A DNA stretch of 64,000 nt from Saprospiraceae bacterium (GCA_016711125.1 JADJTQ010000012.1:310001-374000), one strand, 5' to 3'; counted from the stretch's first letter, positions 1-10,115 are shown. The notes: a model not told the origin generated them from the sequence alone. A program made the numbers and translations.

Positions 1-473
1 CATTTTTTGGGATTATCATTATCTATAGTGAGCAACCTTTTAGTTTGGACAACAATGACTTTATTGGGATGTCAGCCGGGATTGTTTCAGCCATTTTTTA
101 TGCTACTAGTTTTATAATTTATAAAACCGAGATTGATAATTATCATCGCAATGAAGTGATCTTTTATCAGAATTTTATTGGTGCCTTGGTCTTTCTTCCT
201 TTTTTCATATACAATCGCCCCTTTCCCGGCATAAGTGATCTCAGCTTAATGGGTGGTTATGCGATCCTGATGGGAATCGTAATCTTTAATTTCTTTTTTT
301 TTGGATTAAAATATCTGAAAGCATCACAGGTATCACTCATAGCTTACATTGAGATACTGAGTGCCGTAACAGTTGGAGTACTATTCATGGACGATCACAT
401 TTCACCTCAAGTTCTTATTGGTGGACTATTCATTATCACAAGTATCTCCCTATTGAAATATCTGAAGAAATAA
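1..473 (+). CDS. EamA/DMT-family transporter, C-terminal part (5' end outside window)
   Basis: The reading frame is open from the first bases of the window, so the gene begins upstream. The visible part has about five hydrophobic segments in the spacing of the second EamA repeat (around SAGIVSAIFYATSF, FYQNFIGALVFLPFF, YAILMGIVIFNFFFFGLKYL, SLIAYIEILSAVTVGVLFM and a last helix ending in KYLKK). EamA proteins are ten-helix inner-membrane drug/metabolite transporters; the substrate cannot be told from sequence. The end is normal, with a charged tail and a TAA stop. The family call is good; function is open. Confidence 0.8.
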   Translation, partial: FFGIIIIYSEQPFSLDNNDFIGMSAGIVSAIFYATSFIIYKTEIDNYHRNEVIFYQNFIGALVFLPFFIYNRPFPGISDLSLMGGYAILMGIVIFNFFFFGLKYLKASQVSLIAYIEILSAVTVGVLFMDDHISPQVLIGGLFIITSISLLKYLKK

Positions 474-548
474 GTTACTCAAGAATCTCTATCAATAAAA
501 CCAGGTCAGAAACATGGTTTTTTTATGAATTCGCTGAATGCTGGAAAC

Positions 549-1643
549 TTAGTTTCTTCTTGGGGTCTTCTTTACTGCTTTTGTCGTCGATTTCTTAGCC
601 TTTACCGTACTTCCACTTGTATGTCTGGCTGCCCTCGTGGTTGTCCTGCTAGCCCCTACCCTTTTGCCCTCCGAGTCCTTATGCCCTACTTTTGTTGTCT
701 TTTTTTCGCCAACCATTTTTTCACCTTTCCCATTTTTATGAGCAACTTTTGTTTCAGTGTTTTTCACTCTTGTTGCGGCTCCGTCTTCATTTCGTTTTAC
801 TCCTTGGGCTTCCTTTTGCTGTACTATTGTTTTACCACCTCTGGGTCCTTCCAGGATGGTAGTCTTTTTCGTATTTGTGATCCCTCGCTGAGTTCGATAA
901 TTGGTGACCCTTGTACCATAGTTTTTATGCACGATGGTCGAAGTTGCACGTCGGGGAACATAAATGCGGTGTGCTCTTGCTACCCGGTGAATGTGGACTG
1001 GATGGTAGTGTAGATGATAGTGTGGCCTTACACCGAGCATCCAATGAAATGGATGGACTCTCCATGGTCTCCAAACAGTTGGATAGTGCTTCCACCTCCA
1101 AGGTGACACCCAGGGCCTGTATTCCGGTCGATATATATGCCTCACACTTGGCCAGAGCCAAACATTGACGATCAATCTGGCAGATCCCCAGGCCTCATCA
1201 GGCCCACCCTTCCCTGGCTCCTCCTCAAAGGGCTCAATAATTACCTCCTCCCCAAATAAGTCTTCGTCACCGATGATCTGCAGGATAGCTTCACTATCTC
1301 CTGTTTTCTCAATTTCAATGACAGCAATGTCCTGTGATTCATCTTTGGAAATGACAGCTTGAATAACGAGTACATGAGCATCATCCTCAGAGTGATCAAT
1401 CACCCTGATATAGTCGATATCTCCATCCTCATTTAGATCCACATTATTGACATAGGTATCCTCCGTGTTTAATAATTTTTCGAACGCTTCGGGACTTTCG
1501 GCTTTTTTCAAGAGGTCTAATGCTCCGTCCAGACTGAAATGGTCTCCAGGCAATCCTGTGCTATCAATAGTTTGTGAAACAAGGGGTGATACCATTCCTA
1601 GCAGAGCAATAAGCCAACTTGTTTTAAATTTTATCGTTTGCAT
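549..1643 (-). CDS. Secreted hypothetical protein with acidic N-half and basic C-half
   Basis: The 364-residue protein starts with a signal peptide (residues 1-23, ending near LVSQ). Residues 30-150 are acidic and form a compact-looking region (EDGDIDYIRV, DIAVIEIEKTGD, acidic run around EPFEEEP). Next come a Trp/Pro/His-rich stretch (about 155-230) and a Lys/Arg/Thr-rich, probably disordered tail. This layout recurs in uncharacterised Bacteroidota envelope proteins. I do not recognise a catalytic motif. The ATG is the natural start because the signal peptide follows directly. Several overlapping antisense frames are shadows of this gene. Confidence 0.7.
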   Translation of the reverse strand: MQTIKFKTSWLIALLGMVSPLVSQTIDSTGLPGDHFSLDGALDLLKKAESPEAFEKLLNTEDTYVNNVDLNEDGDIDYIRVIDHSEDDAHVLVIQAVISKDESQDIAVIEIEKTGDSEAILQIIGDEDLFGEEVIIEPFEEEPGKGGPDEAWGSARLIVNVWLWPSVRHIYRPEYRPWVSPWRWKHYPTVWRPWRVHPFHWMLGVRPHYHLHYHPVHIHRVARAHRIYVPRRATSTIVHKNYGTRVTNYRTQRGITNTKKTTILEGPRGGKTIVQQKEAQGVKRNEDGAATRVKNTETKVAHKNGKGEKMVGEKKTTKVGHKDSEGKRVGASRTTTRAARHTSGSTVKAKKSTTKAVKKTPRRN

Positions 1644-1730
1644 CTTTTAAATTTTTAATACTATGACTCAATTCCTGCATCCAGGTTTAATAGGGTGCTA
1701 AAATTTTTTCAGATTTTCTAAATTCTGAGG

Positions 1731-3181
1731 TTATTTAATGTTCAGTCGACTATGATGTTTTCCATAAATAAAATAGATGAGGAAGCCAAGAGCCATCCAA
1801 ATAATCAATCTCATCCATGTATCGCCCGGCAAGGTAAGCATAACCCCCAGTGACGTGAGCACTCCCATAATTGGTACAAATGGAAAAAAGGGAGCCTTGA
1901 ATGGTCGCTCCAATTCTGGTTCTTTATAGCGTAAGACCAAAATTCCTGCACTTACGATAGCAAAGGCTAAAAGGGTGCCGATCGATACCAACTCACCCAA
2001 TAGTCCGATGGGAAAGAGACCGGCAATGATAGCAGCAAACAATCCGGTTAATATGGTAGACCAATGTGGAGTATGGAATCTGCTATGTACTTTAGAAAAG
2101 ATTTTAGGTAATAGACCATCGGACGACATGCTGAATAAGACTCTGGGCTGAGCCATCAGCATCACCAGAATTACTGAACTCAAACCTGCAATAGCACCCA
2201 CTTTGATAAATGGTCGTAACCAAAATAAGTCAGGTCCGGCTGCGTCTATCGCAACTGCTATTGGAGCAGGATCATTTAATTGGGCAAAGGGCACTATGCC
2301 GGTCATTACCAAGCCGACAACGACATATAATATGGCGCAAACCACCAATGATCCTAGAATGCCCCATGGCATATCTTTTTGAGGATTTTTTGCTTCTTGC
2401 GACAAGGTAGAAACAGCATCAAATCCGATGAATGCAAAAAATATCACTCCAGTAGCACGCAATATCCCACTCCAACCAAATCGACCGAAAGTACCTTCAT
2501 TTTCAGGAATAAATGGCTGCCAATTATCAACGTTGATATAGGCCAAGCCAAAGAAAACAAAGAGAAGTATCACCGCCACCTTGACGAGCACGATGACATT
2601 ATTAAACCGGGCCGATTCCCGAAGCCCTATCACAAGTAGATAGGTAATAACACAAACGATGAAGATAGCTGGCACATTTAAAATTGCCCCGGTAGTCATC
2701 CATTGATGATCAATTGTATTATAACTAAAGGGAGCATTGACAAGCTGCTCGGGCAAATGCAAGCCAAGGTCTGCAAAAAAGCTAACTACATATCCTGACC
2801 ATCCAACTGCAACCGTTGATGCCCCAAACAAATATTCCAATACCAGATCCCAACCAATGATCCAGGCAATGAATTCTCCCAGGGTCGCATAGGCGTACGA
2901 GTAAGCTGATCCTGAGATCGGAATCATGGCAGCAATTCCGCATAGCATAAGCCGGCAAATGCACAGGCAAAACTGGCTAAGAGAAAAGAAATGGCTACAC
3001 CTGGACCAGCATATGACGCTGCAGCCTGGCCAGTTAACACAAATATTCCAGCACCGATAATTCCTCCAATTCCCAACAAAACCAAATTTCTCCGGGTAAG
3101 TGTTTTCTTTAGTGGAGATTCGTTTTCCTGGTGCTCGCGCAGTATCTGAGTGACCGATTTTTTAACCCAAATGTTGGACAT
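1731..3181 (-). CDS. APC-family amino acid permease, frameshifted
   Basis: Two overlapping frames together make one permease of about 490 residues, the usual size. The first frame (3181 down to 2924) holds the cytoplasmic N-terminus and helix 1 with the substrate-binding GIGGIIGAGIFVLTG motif. The second (2948 down to 1731) continues from AAMIPISGSAYSYAYATLGE to the end, with about eleven more helices. They meet at CYAE followed by AAMIP, where one missing base (probably a T in GAATT) restores the frame. The family imports amino acids, often cationic ones, by proton symport or exchange. The break may be a sequencing error. Confidence 0.85.
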
Positions 3182-3260
3182 GATTGACTTTTATAAATTT
3201 GATATATTGTGAAAAATATTAAAGACTCACCAAAATTTATCGCCACTCTTCAGGTCTCAT

Positions 3261-5105
3261 CTAGGACATCTCTACCAATTCCATCCAGCGAGATGTCTTC
3301 GTATCGATCTCCGTCACCAGTTTACCGATTTCTTCAGACCATGTTTGGATTTGGTCTAACGTAATTTCGGATTTTGACAAATTTATTTCGACATTTTTCT
3401 TACGTACTTCCAAATCTTCGATATCTCGTTCGAGCTTGCGAATTTCATTTCTCTCCTTGTTCGATGGTTTTTCAGATTTTTTTACGGTCGTTGTCAAATA
3501 ATCTGATTCATTTGATTCCTCAAGCTTCTGCAATCGATATTCAGTGTAAGTACCATTAAAATCCTTGATCGTACCTCCTTCTTCAAATATGAAAAGATGG
3601 TCAACCAGCTTATCCATAAAGTACCTGTCATGCGAAACCAGCACCAAACATCCGCTGAAGGCCTCTAGAAATTCTTCCAGTTTATTAAGTGTGAGCAAAT
3701 CCAAATCATTGGTCGGCTCATCAAGTATCAGAAAATTGGGATTTCTGATTAATACAGTCATTAGATGTAAACGTCTTCTTTCACCACCACTTAGCTTCGC
3801 AATAGGTTTATATTGCATTTCCGGAGCAAACATAAAATGTTGCAAAAACTGACTGGCAGAGAGCTTAACACCATTTGACAAGGTGATAAACTCTGCAATG
3901 TTTTTAATGAAATCAATAATTCGATCTTCATCATTTAATTCAATACCCGATTGCGTATAGTGTCCAAAGACCATGGTCTCACCCCGATTTATTTGACCGG
4001 CATCAGATGGTAAGTTTCCAACTATGAGGTTCAATAAAGTTGTTTTACCGGAACCGTTAGGTCCGACAATGCCCACTCTATCCCCGTTCTTAAAAGTGTA
4101 GGTAAAATTCTTCAGTAATGTACGTCCATCAAACCCCTTCGAGATGTTCTTTAATTCTAAGATCTTCCCTCCTACCCGATTCATTTTTATGGAAAGACTG
4201 AGATTTGGGTTTACCGTTCGGCTATTGGCCTTCTCCTCTAGGCCGTAAAAAGCATCGATGCGTGATTTGGCCTTAGTAGTTCGGGCTTGGGGTGTTCGTC
4301 TCATCCACTCCAATTCCTGCTTCAACATACTTTTAGTCTTTTCGATCTCGCGGTCAAATACCATTTCGCGCTCTGCCTTCTTTTCGAGAAAGAATGCATA
4401 ATTGCCTTGGTGCTTGTAGAGCTTACCATTATGGAGCTCCAGAATCTGATTGCAGATTTTATCCAGAAAATACCGGTCATGGGTAACCATGAGTAAGGTT
4501 ACACTTGCCGACGCCAGATAATTCTCCAACCACTCTATCATTTCTATGTCGAGATGATTGGTAGGTTCATCGAGAATAATCAGGTCGGGTTTAACCGATA
4601 AGGTCATCGCTAGCGCGACTCTCTTTCTTTGGCCACCTGAAAGGGACGATGCAGGTTGGTCTAAGTCAGTGATTTGAAATTGAGTAAGGAAGGATTTTAG
4701 ATCCCGGTCATAGTCCGGCATTTTTACTTCCATCTGGGCAGACAAATCTGCCAATCGTTGAGTACCAAAAGCTGAACTATCGTGTTCAGAGAGTAGGCTA
4801 TGGTACTCTGCAATAAGGTGTCTGATCTCATGGTGGGCCTGCTCAATGACTTGCCTCACACTACTCCCCTCGGCAAACTCAGGTTCTTGCTCAAGAATCC
4901 CCAATGCAATTCCCTCGGTAAGGTGAATTTTGCCAGCATCCGGTTCATCAAATCCTGCAAGAATACGGATGAGACTTGATTTGCCACTCCCATTGTTGGC
5001 AATCAATCCTATCTTCTCTCCTTTATATATCCCAAAAGTCAGGTCCGAGAAAAGTGGCTGCTCGGGAAAATTTTTCGAAAGTTTTTCGGCCGATAAATAG
5101 ATCAT
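3261..5105 (-). CDS. ABC-F family ATPase (Uup-like)
   Basis: This 614-residue protein has two ABC ATPase domains and no membrane segments. Walker A motifs are ANNGSGKSS (about residue 38) and GPNGSGKTT; signatures are LSGGQRKR and LSGGERRR; Walker B sequences are LIILDEPTNHLD and FLILDEPTNDLD. A linker sits between the domains and a coiled coil follows (after about residue 540), as in Uup. ABC-F proteins act on ribosomes, for example to resolve stalling, and a few give antibiotic resistance. It is distinct from the second ABC-F gene at 6139-8061. Only five bases separate the ATG from a -7-like element. Confidence 0.92.
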   Translation of the reverse strand: MIYLSAEKLSKNFPEQPLFSDLTFGIYKGEKIGLIANNGSGKSSLIRILAGFDEPDAGKIHLTEGIALGILEQEPEFAEGSSVRQVIEQAHHEIRHLIAEYHSLLSEHDSSAFGTQRLADLSAQMEVKMPDYDRDLKSFLTQFQITDLDQPASSLSGGQRKRVALAMTLSVKPDLIILDEPTNHLDIEMIEWLENYLASASVTLLMVTHDRYFLDKICNQILELHNGKLYKHQGNYAFFLEKKAEREMVFDREIEKTKSMLKQELEWMRRTPQARTTKAKSRIDAFYGLEEKANSRTVNPNLSLSIKMNRVGGKILELKNISKGFDGRTLLKNFTYTFKNGDRVGIVGPNGSGKTTLLNLIVGNLPSDAGQINRGETMVFGHYTQSGIELNDEDRIIDFIKNIAEFITLSNGVKLSASQFLQHFMFAPEMQYKPIAKLSGGERRRLHLMTVLIRNPNFLILDEPTNDLDLLTLNKLEEFLEAFSGCLVLVSHDRYFMDKLVDHLFIFEEGGTIKDFNGTYTEYRLQKLEESNESDYLTTTVKKSEKPSNKERNEIRKLERDIEDLEVRKKNVEINLSKSEITLDQIQTWSEEIGKLVTEIDTKTSRWMELVEMS

Positions 5106-5109
5106 TCGG

Positions 5110-5117
5110 CAAATATA
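5110..5117 (-). promoter_or_regulatory. Candidate -7 promoter element upstream of the ABC-F gene
   Basis: Read on the minus strand this is TATATTTG, matching the Bacteroidota -7 consensus TAnnTTTG. It ends five bases before the ATG, so a transcript would have almost no leader. No TTG -33 element is seen at the usual distance, so support is weak. Confidence 0.3.
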
Positions 5118-5220
5118 TGCTTTAAACCGATCGCGTAGACGCCGAAAGAGTTGACTCTATCTTACTTATTACTATTGGATGAATAGTCAGTCTTATCTGT
5201 TTATGGACACCAAGTTTCTA

Positions 5221-5823
5221 TCAATTGTTGATAAACTTGCCTACTTCACGATCGCGCTTAATACTGTTCCAGGCCATCACCAGAGTCGCTTCCAATTCAC
5301 TATACTGGAGTCGCAACTTTCCGGATTGGTGATACTTTACAAGTTGCATGATTGGATAAAATGTAAATGAGAGCAACATCTCATCAGGAAGATCCTTGAT
5401 CATTTTGTTTTGCCGCCCTCTAGCAAACAAATTAAAGAGTGGCTCAAAATAGTTTTGAATCTGATCGTCTCCAATTTTACTTATCAATGGTGAGTTTGAA
5501 TATTGCTCGAGAAAAATGAAATGTTCTGGTTTGCGAAGAAAATATTGATAAGCCTTTCTGAGTAGTATCTTAAAGCTTTCGTCCAGTGGTAAAAAACTTT
5601 CATATCCGGTAAAAATGCTAGTACTCGCCTCACGCTGTATTCTCAGGTATAGCTGTTTAAGAAGGTCTTCCTTGTTCTTAAAATAGATATAAATTGTCGC
5701 TGGCGACACATTGGCTTGCTTGGCAATCTGTGACATCGAAGTCTCTGACAATCCTTTTCGATTGATAAGATCAATAGATGCTGCGCAAATTGCTTCTTCT
5801 TTTTTTAGGTCTCTAGCTCTCAC
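5221..5823 (-). CDS. TetR/AcrR-family transcriptional regulator
   Basis: The N-terminal helix-turn-helix is clear (SMSQIAKQANVSPATIYIYF, followed by KNKEDLL), and the rest is a variable helical ligand domain. I prefer a GTG start at 5823 (VRARDLKKEE), giving 200 residues. The frame is open to an ATG at 5889, but that extension (MALWHSSCIKTNKYS) is untypical and overlaps a palindrome that looks like an operator. No target gene is adjacent in the same orientation; the ABC-F gene follows after about 115 bases. The ligand is unknown. Confidence 0.85.
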   Translation of the reverse strand: MRARDLKKEEAICAASIDLINRKGLSETSMSQIAKQANVSPATIYIYFKNKEDLLKQLYLRIQREASTSIFTGYESFLPLDESFKILLRKAYQYFLRKPEHFIFLEQYSNSPLISKIGDDQIQNYFEPLFNLFARGRQNKMIKDLPDEMLLSFTFYPIMQLVKYHQSGKLRLQYSELEATLVMAWNSIKRDREVGKFINN

Positions 5824-5841
5824 GTTTTCAATCTTATTTAT

Positions 5842-5861
5842 TAATGAATACTTATTCGTTT
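5842..5861. promoter_or_regulatory. Candidate TetR operator upstream of the regulator
   Basis: The palindrome GAATACTTATTC (5846-5857) has five-base arms around CT, with AA and TT in matching flanking positions. It lies about 20 bases upstream of the preferred GTG start. TetR regulators commonly bind such inverted repeats in their own promoter. This is inferred from position and symmetry only. Confidence 0.35.
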
Positions 5862-6138
5862 TTATGCAAGAGCTATGCCACAACGCCAAAGAAAATAGGG
5901 AATGTAAGTGTTAATGAGATAACCTGCCTTTGAAGAGCATTTAGGCATAATCAGATGTCAGAAAAAGTGAATTTATAAAAATCTGATTTGCAGTGGGATA
6001 CAAAAACAAAAACCAGAACAAATAAGTTAAATCGATCAGATGTTAAAATTTGAGGTCAAATGCTGATATAACGGGCATGATATTTAGGTGAACAGCCATT
6101 CATTTATGACAACTAAGGATCGTTTAAATCCTTTATAA

Positions 6139-8061
6139 TTAAACTTCAATGTTGTCAACCAGGCTCTCCCACTCTCGTTCGGCAGTCAATAATTGATCTT
6201 TCAAGGTTTGGTATTTTGTAGATTGTTCAGGATAATCTGATGACTGATAAAAGTCTTCCTGAGCCAGTATTTGTTCACTTTTTGCAATATCCTGTTCAAG
6301 ATTAAAAATCTTCCTTTCAATATTCTGCACTCTTTTTTGCATTGTTTTCTTTTCTTCAGGATTCAATACAGGGGTCTTGGATGTTACAGCTGCCTGGCCT
6401 TCGTTTTGAGGTTTATCTGTCGATTTGTACATGGCTACTTGTCTCAAATCTTCCATGGCCCTTTTCTCTAAAAAATAATTGACATCTCCAAGATAAGTAA
6501 ACATCTTTTGATCCCGCAATTCAAGCGTTGTACTGGTCAAATCTGCAAGAAAATCCCGATCATGCGAAATCACAACTAAGGTACCCTCGTAATCCACAAG
6601 TGCGTTTTTTAATACTTCCTTAGAGGCAAGATCGAGATGATTGGTAGGCTCATCAAGCACCAGTAGATTAATTGGTTGCATCAGTAGATGGGCAAAAGCC
6701 AAACGAGCCCTTTCTCCTCCTGAAAGGACTTTTATTTTTTTATCAACATCTTCGCCACTAAACATAAATGCGCCCAATAAAGACCGGACACGGGTACGCA
6801 TTCCCTCGGGAGCACGTTGTTCCATAAATTCAAGGATAGTAGCCTGGTCATCTAACAGATCAGATTGATTTTGAGCATAGTATCCCACTGAGAGCTGAGT
6901 CCCATATTCTACTTCACCCCGAGTGGGTTCTAATTTCTTTAGAAGTATTTTTGAAAGTGTCGTCTTGCCTTGTCCGTTGTGTCCAACAATGGCTACCCGG
7001 TGACCCCTTTCAAGGTCTACATCAAGTCCAGAAAGTACATGTTTTGCCCCAAAATCCTTATGGAGGTTCCTTACTCTCAAGACTGTTCTAGAGCTTCTGG
7101 GTACAGGAAGAAATCTAATTTTCATTTCTTTCTGGTCGACCGCATCCAGTTCGATACGATCCATTTTATTCAATTGCTTCTGCATCGATTGGGCCATCGT
7201 AGTTTTAGTAGCCTTGGCCATAAACCGTTTGATAGTCCGTTCTTTTTCTGCAATCTCTCGCTGTTGGTTCTTATATGCTGCTTCCTGCTGTGTCCTGAAC
7301 TCCTCTTTATTAACAAGGTACCGGTCGTAAGGCATTACATAGTCATATACCTTACTATTTTCGATTTCAATGATCCTTTCGGCTGTATTACGCAGGAATG
7401 CCCGGTCGTGCGATATGACAACCACGGCATTCGGATAATTACTGATGTACTCTTCCAGCCAGATAATGGCCTCAATGTCAAGATGGTTTGTGGGTTCATC
7501 CAGCATTAACAAATCGGGCTGCTGGAGCAACAGTCGAGCAAGTTCAACTCGCATCTGCCAGCCTCCGCTGAGTGTTGCAATTGGTTTATCAAACGTGGTC
7601 AATTCGAAACCAAGGCCTTTTAAAACCAACTCAATCTTCTTGTCCATGCTCCCGACCTCATAGTGGTTTAGTCTTTCGAGATTAAGATTAAAGGCATCCA
7701 GAAGATCTAAGTATTCCTGACTTTCATATTCGGTGGCTTGTTCGAGAGACTTTTGTAGGCGATGATGTTCCTCTTCCAGAGCCATGACCACCTCAAAAGC
7801 TTCCTGTGCAGCACTCCTGACTGTTTTTGTTGGATCAATAGTCAACGTCTGGGGTAGTAATCCTAAGACTATCCCACGTTGTTTACTAATAAATCCTTCG
7901 TCAGGCGTGAGCTCACCGCTGAGAATACTAAAAAGTGTGGATTTCCCAAAACCATTCCGACCAATAAGCGCAATTTTGTCCTGAGGGTTGATCTGAAAAG
8001 TCACTTGCTTAAATAATACCCTGTCACCATACTGGATGTGGATATCTTGTAGTTGAATCAT
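6139..8061 (-). CDS. ABC-F family ATPase, second copy
   Basis: This 640-residue tandem ABC protein has Walker A sequences GRNGFGKST and GHNGQGKTT, signatures LSGGWQMR and LSGGERAR, and Walker B sequences LLMLDEPTNHLD and LLVLDEPTNHLD. A basic linker (about residues 240-320) and a C-terminal coiled coil (about 560-635) resemble the YheS/Uup branches of ABC-F. It should act on the ribosome rather than in transport. The start lies one base after the yqgE stop, making it the last gene of the folE-fabD-yqgE operon and probably co-transcribed with it. Confidence 0.92.
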   Translation of the reverse strand: MIQLQDIHIQYGDRVLFKQVTFQINPQDKIALIGRNGFGKSTLFSILSGELTPDEGFISKQRGIVLGLLPQTLTIDPTKTVRSAAQEAFEVVMALEEEHHRLQKSLEQATEYESQEYLDLLDAFNLNLERLNHYEVGSMDKKIELVLKGLGFELTTFDKPIATLSGGWQMRVELARLLLQQPDLLMLDEPTNHLDIEAIIWLEEYISNYPNAVVVISHDRAFLRNTAERIIEIENSKVYDYVMPYDRYLVNKEEFRTQQEAAYKNQQREIAEKERTIKRFMAKATKTTMAQSMQKQLNKMDRIELDAVDQKEMKIRFLPVPRSSRTVLRVRNLHKDFGAKHVLSGLDVDLERGHRVAIVGHNGQGKTTLSKILLKKLEPTRGEVEYGTQLSVGYYAQNQSDLLDDQATILEFMEQRAPEGMRTRVRSLLGAFMFSGEDVDKKIKVLSGGERARLAFAHLLMQPINLLVLDEPTNHLDLASKEVLKNALVDYEGTLVVISHDRDFLADLTSTTLELRDQKMFTYLGDVNYFLEKRAMEDLRQVAMYKSTDKPQNEGQAAVTSKTPVLNPEEKKTMQKRVQNIERKIFNLEQDIAKSEQILAQEDFYQSSDYPEQSTKYQTLKDQLLTAEREWESLVDNIEV

Positions 8062-8062
8062 T

Positions 8063-8620
8063 CTAGTTCCAATTTATAGCGTCCGGCATTTTTGCAATGA
8101 CAGAATAAAGATCGCCTTTGTTTGTCATGATCTGCTCCCAGAGTAATCCAGGATCCGACTTGAAGAGATAGTTGGCATGCATATCTGCTAACACCCATGA
8201 ACCGTATTTAAGTTCCTCATCGAGCTGCCCGGACGACCAACCGGAGTACCCAACGTAAAAGCGGATATTATCTGAATTAATTAGTCTGGAGTCAATTAGA
8301 AATTTCAGTTTTTCAAAGTCTCCTCCCCAATAGATACCGCTCCTCACCTGGACACTGCCTTCCAGGAGATCTCCCACATTATGAAGAAAATGCAGGCTGT
8401 CAGTAGCTACGGGACCACCAAAATATACATTCGAATCAACTTCCGGAAAATCATTCAGGAGGTCACTAATCTCAACATCCATTCTTCGATTCATGATGAA
8501 CCCAACTGTTCCTTCTTCGTGATGCTCGGTCAGAACAACCGCTGTCCTGCGAAAATTCACATCAAGGCTGAAAGGTTCTGCCAAAAGTACCGTTCCTTTA
8601 TCAACTGTCTGAGTGCCCAT
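8063..8620 (-). CDS. YqgE/AlgH family protein
   Basis: The protein matches the UPF0301 family: KGTVLLAEPF near the N-terminus, the VGFIMNR motif, VYFGGPV, and YVGYSGWSSGQLDEE toward the C-terminus. Family members are about 185 residues, so I chose the internal ATG at 8620 (MGTQTVDKG, 185 residues), 19 bases after the fabD stop. The frame extends to 8671, which would overlap fabD. The molecular function is unknown; the gene is widely conserved. It sits between fabD and an ABC-F gene with almost no spacing. Confidence 0.9.
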   Translation of the reverse strand: MGTQTVDKGTVLLAEPFSLDVNFRRTAVVLTEHHEEGTVGFIMNRRMDVEISDLLNDFPEVDSNVYFGGPVATDSLHFLHNVGDLLEGSVQVRSGIYWGGDFEKLKFLIDSRLINSDNIRFYVGYSGWSSGQLDEELKYGSWVLADMHANYLFKSDPGLLWEQIMTNKGDLYSVIAKMPDAINWN

Positions 8621-8639
8621 TCTTAAACGTTCGGTTTCA

Positions 8640-9515
8640 TCACAGTGCCCGAGTGACGGCTCCTGCATCAATTCTTTTTACCATAGCCTGAAGTACTTTG
8701 CCTGTACCACCGACCTCCACATAATCGGTGATACCATTTGCAGTCATGTGCAGGATGGTACTGGTCCACCTCACTGGAGTGGTGAGTTGACGAATCAACA
8801 AATCCTGGATCATTGCGGGATCTCTTTGAGGTAATCCATTGACGTTCTGATAGATAGGACATACTGGTTGTTTAAACGTAGTTGACATTACGGCTTCCTC
8901 CAATTCTTTGGCCGCTGGCTCCATGAGTGGAGAGTGAAATGCACCCCCGACAGCCAGTTCGATAGCCCTTCTGGCTCCCGCGTCTGTACACTTCGTACAG
9001 GCCAATCTGACCGCCTCAATTTCACCGGAAATCACTAGTTGCCCTGGACAATTATAGTTTGCCGCTATTACAATTCCGGTGACTTCACCGCAGATATTCT
9101 CGACAGTGATATCTTCCAATCCAACAATCGCTGCCATAGTACCGGGTATAGCTTCACATGCCCTCTGCATGGCCTCAGCTCTGATCTTTACTAATCGAAG
9201 ACCATCTTCAAAGGAGAGTGTTTTATTACAGACCAGTGCTGAAAATTCACCAAGTGAGTGTCCAGCAACCGCATCTGGTACCAGGTCACCCAGGATCTCG
9301 GACTTAATGACTGAGTGAAGGAAAACTGCCGGCTGAGTTACACTGGTTTGCTTTAAATCATCATCCGAACCTTCAAACATGATCTCTGAAATCTGAAAGC
9401 CTAATATTTCATTGGCCTGCGTAAATCGATACCTGGCTCGCTGATGATTTTCAAATAGATCTTGGCCCATGCCGACGAATTGGGAAGCTTGACCAGGAAA
9501 AATATACGCAGTCAT
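8640..9515 (-). CDS. fabD: Malonyl-CoA:ACP transacylase
   Basis: The 291-residue protein begins with the family hallmark IFPGQASQ. It carries the nucleophile elbow GHSLGE (Ser87) and the catalytic His in GGAFHSPLM (His194). A conserved arginine lies in LVKIRAEAMQ, and the Asn-rich NYNCPGQLVISG region is present. The enzyme moves malonate from CoA to acyl carrier protein for fatty acid elongation in the cytoplasm. The start is three bases after the folE stop, so translation is probably coupled within the operon. Length and motifs are normal. Confidence 0.96.
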   Translation of the reverse strand: MTAYIFPGQASQFVGMGQDLFENHQRARYRFTQANEILGFQISEIMFEGSDDDLKQTSVTQPAVFLHSVIKSEILGDLVPDAVAGHSLGEFSALVCNKTLSFEDGLRLVKIRAEAMQRACEAIPGTMAAIVGLEDITVENICGEVTGIVIAANYNCPGQLVISGEIEAVRLACTKCTDAGARRAIELAVGGAFHSPLMEPAAKELEEAVMSTTFKQPVCPIYQNVNGLPQRDPAMIQDLLIRQLTTPVRWTSTILHMTANGITDYVEVGGTGKVLQAMVKRIDAGAVTRAL

Positions 9516-9518
9516 GAT

Positions 9519-10115
9519 CTAGTGTAGTTTTGCGCTTATCAATGTTAAGAATTCAGACCGGGTTTCGTTGTTGCGAAATTCTCCAGTAAATGCCGAGGTC
9601 GTGGTCACAGAATTTTGCTTTTGTACTCCCCGCATCATCATGCACATATGCCTTGCTTCGATTACGATTGCAGCCCCCAAAGGCCGAAGTACTTCCTGAA
9701 TGCAATCTAACACCTCGTGAGTTAAACGCTCCTGTACTTGCAATCTTCGGGCAAAAATGTCTACCACCCTGGGAATCTTGCTTAGTCCAACAATATAGCC
9801 ATCCGGTATGTAAGCAATGTGAGCTTTGCCAAAAAATGGCAACATATGATGTTCGCACATACTATAAATCTCGATGTCTTTCACAAGAACCATCTCACTA
9901 TATTCCTCTTTAAACAAGGCACTATTCAATATCTTTCGTGGATCGGCATCATATCCGGAAGTTAAGAACTGGAGAGCTTTAGCAGCTCGTTCAGGTGTCT
10001 TCAAAAGTCCATCTCTTGCAGGATCTTCACCTACACCCAGCAACAACTGTTCATAGTTGTTGATTAAGTTTAATGTAGTCTCTTCATTAAATATTTCCTC
10101 TTTCAAGTAACTCAT
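9519..10115 (-). CDS. folE: GTP cyclohydrolase I
   Basis: At 198 residues this has the length of FolE. It shows LLKTPERAAKA, the zinc-site motif SMCEHHMLPF (Cys87, His89/90), GKAHIAYIPDGYIVGLSKIPR, the QVQERLT motif and a second cysteine in ARHMCMMMRG. The enzyme makes dihydroneopterin triphosphate from GTP, the first step to folate. It is the first gene of the minus-strand run folE-fabD-yqgE-ABC-F, and the promoter must lie in the gap upstream (10116-10384), where I see no clear -7 element. Confidence 0.96.
   Translation of the reverse strand: MSYLKEEIFNEETTLNLINNYEQLLLGVGEDPARDGLLKTPERAAKALQFLTSGYDADPRKILNSALFKEEYSEMVLVKDIEIYSMCEHHMLPFFGKAHIAYIPDGYIVGLSKIPRVVDIFARRLQVQERLTHEVLDCIQEVLRPLGAAIVIEARHMCMMMRGVQKQNSVTTTSAFTGEFRNNETRSEFLTLISAKLH

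Noticed and set aside
525..1013. 162-codon open frame on the plus strand
   Set aside because: It lies antisense within the secreted protein gene at 549-1643, is Cys/Phe-rich and has no domain; the minus-strand gene has a signal peptide.
6970..7509. 179-codon plus-strand frame
   Set aside because: Antisense to an ABC-F gene with all ATPase motifs; a shadow frame.
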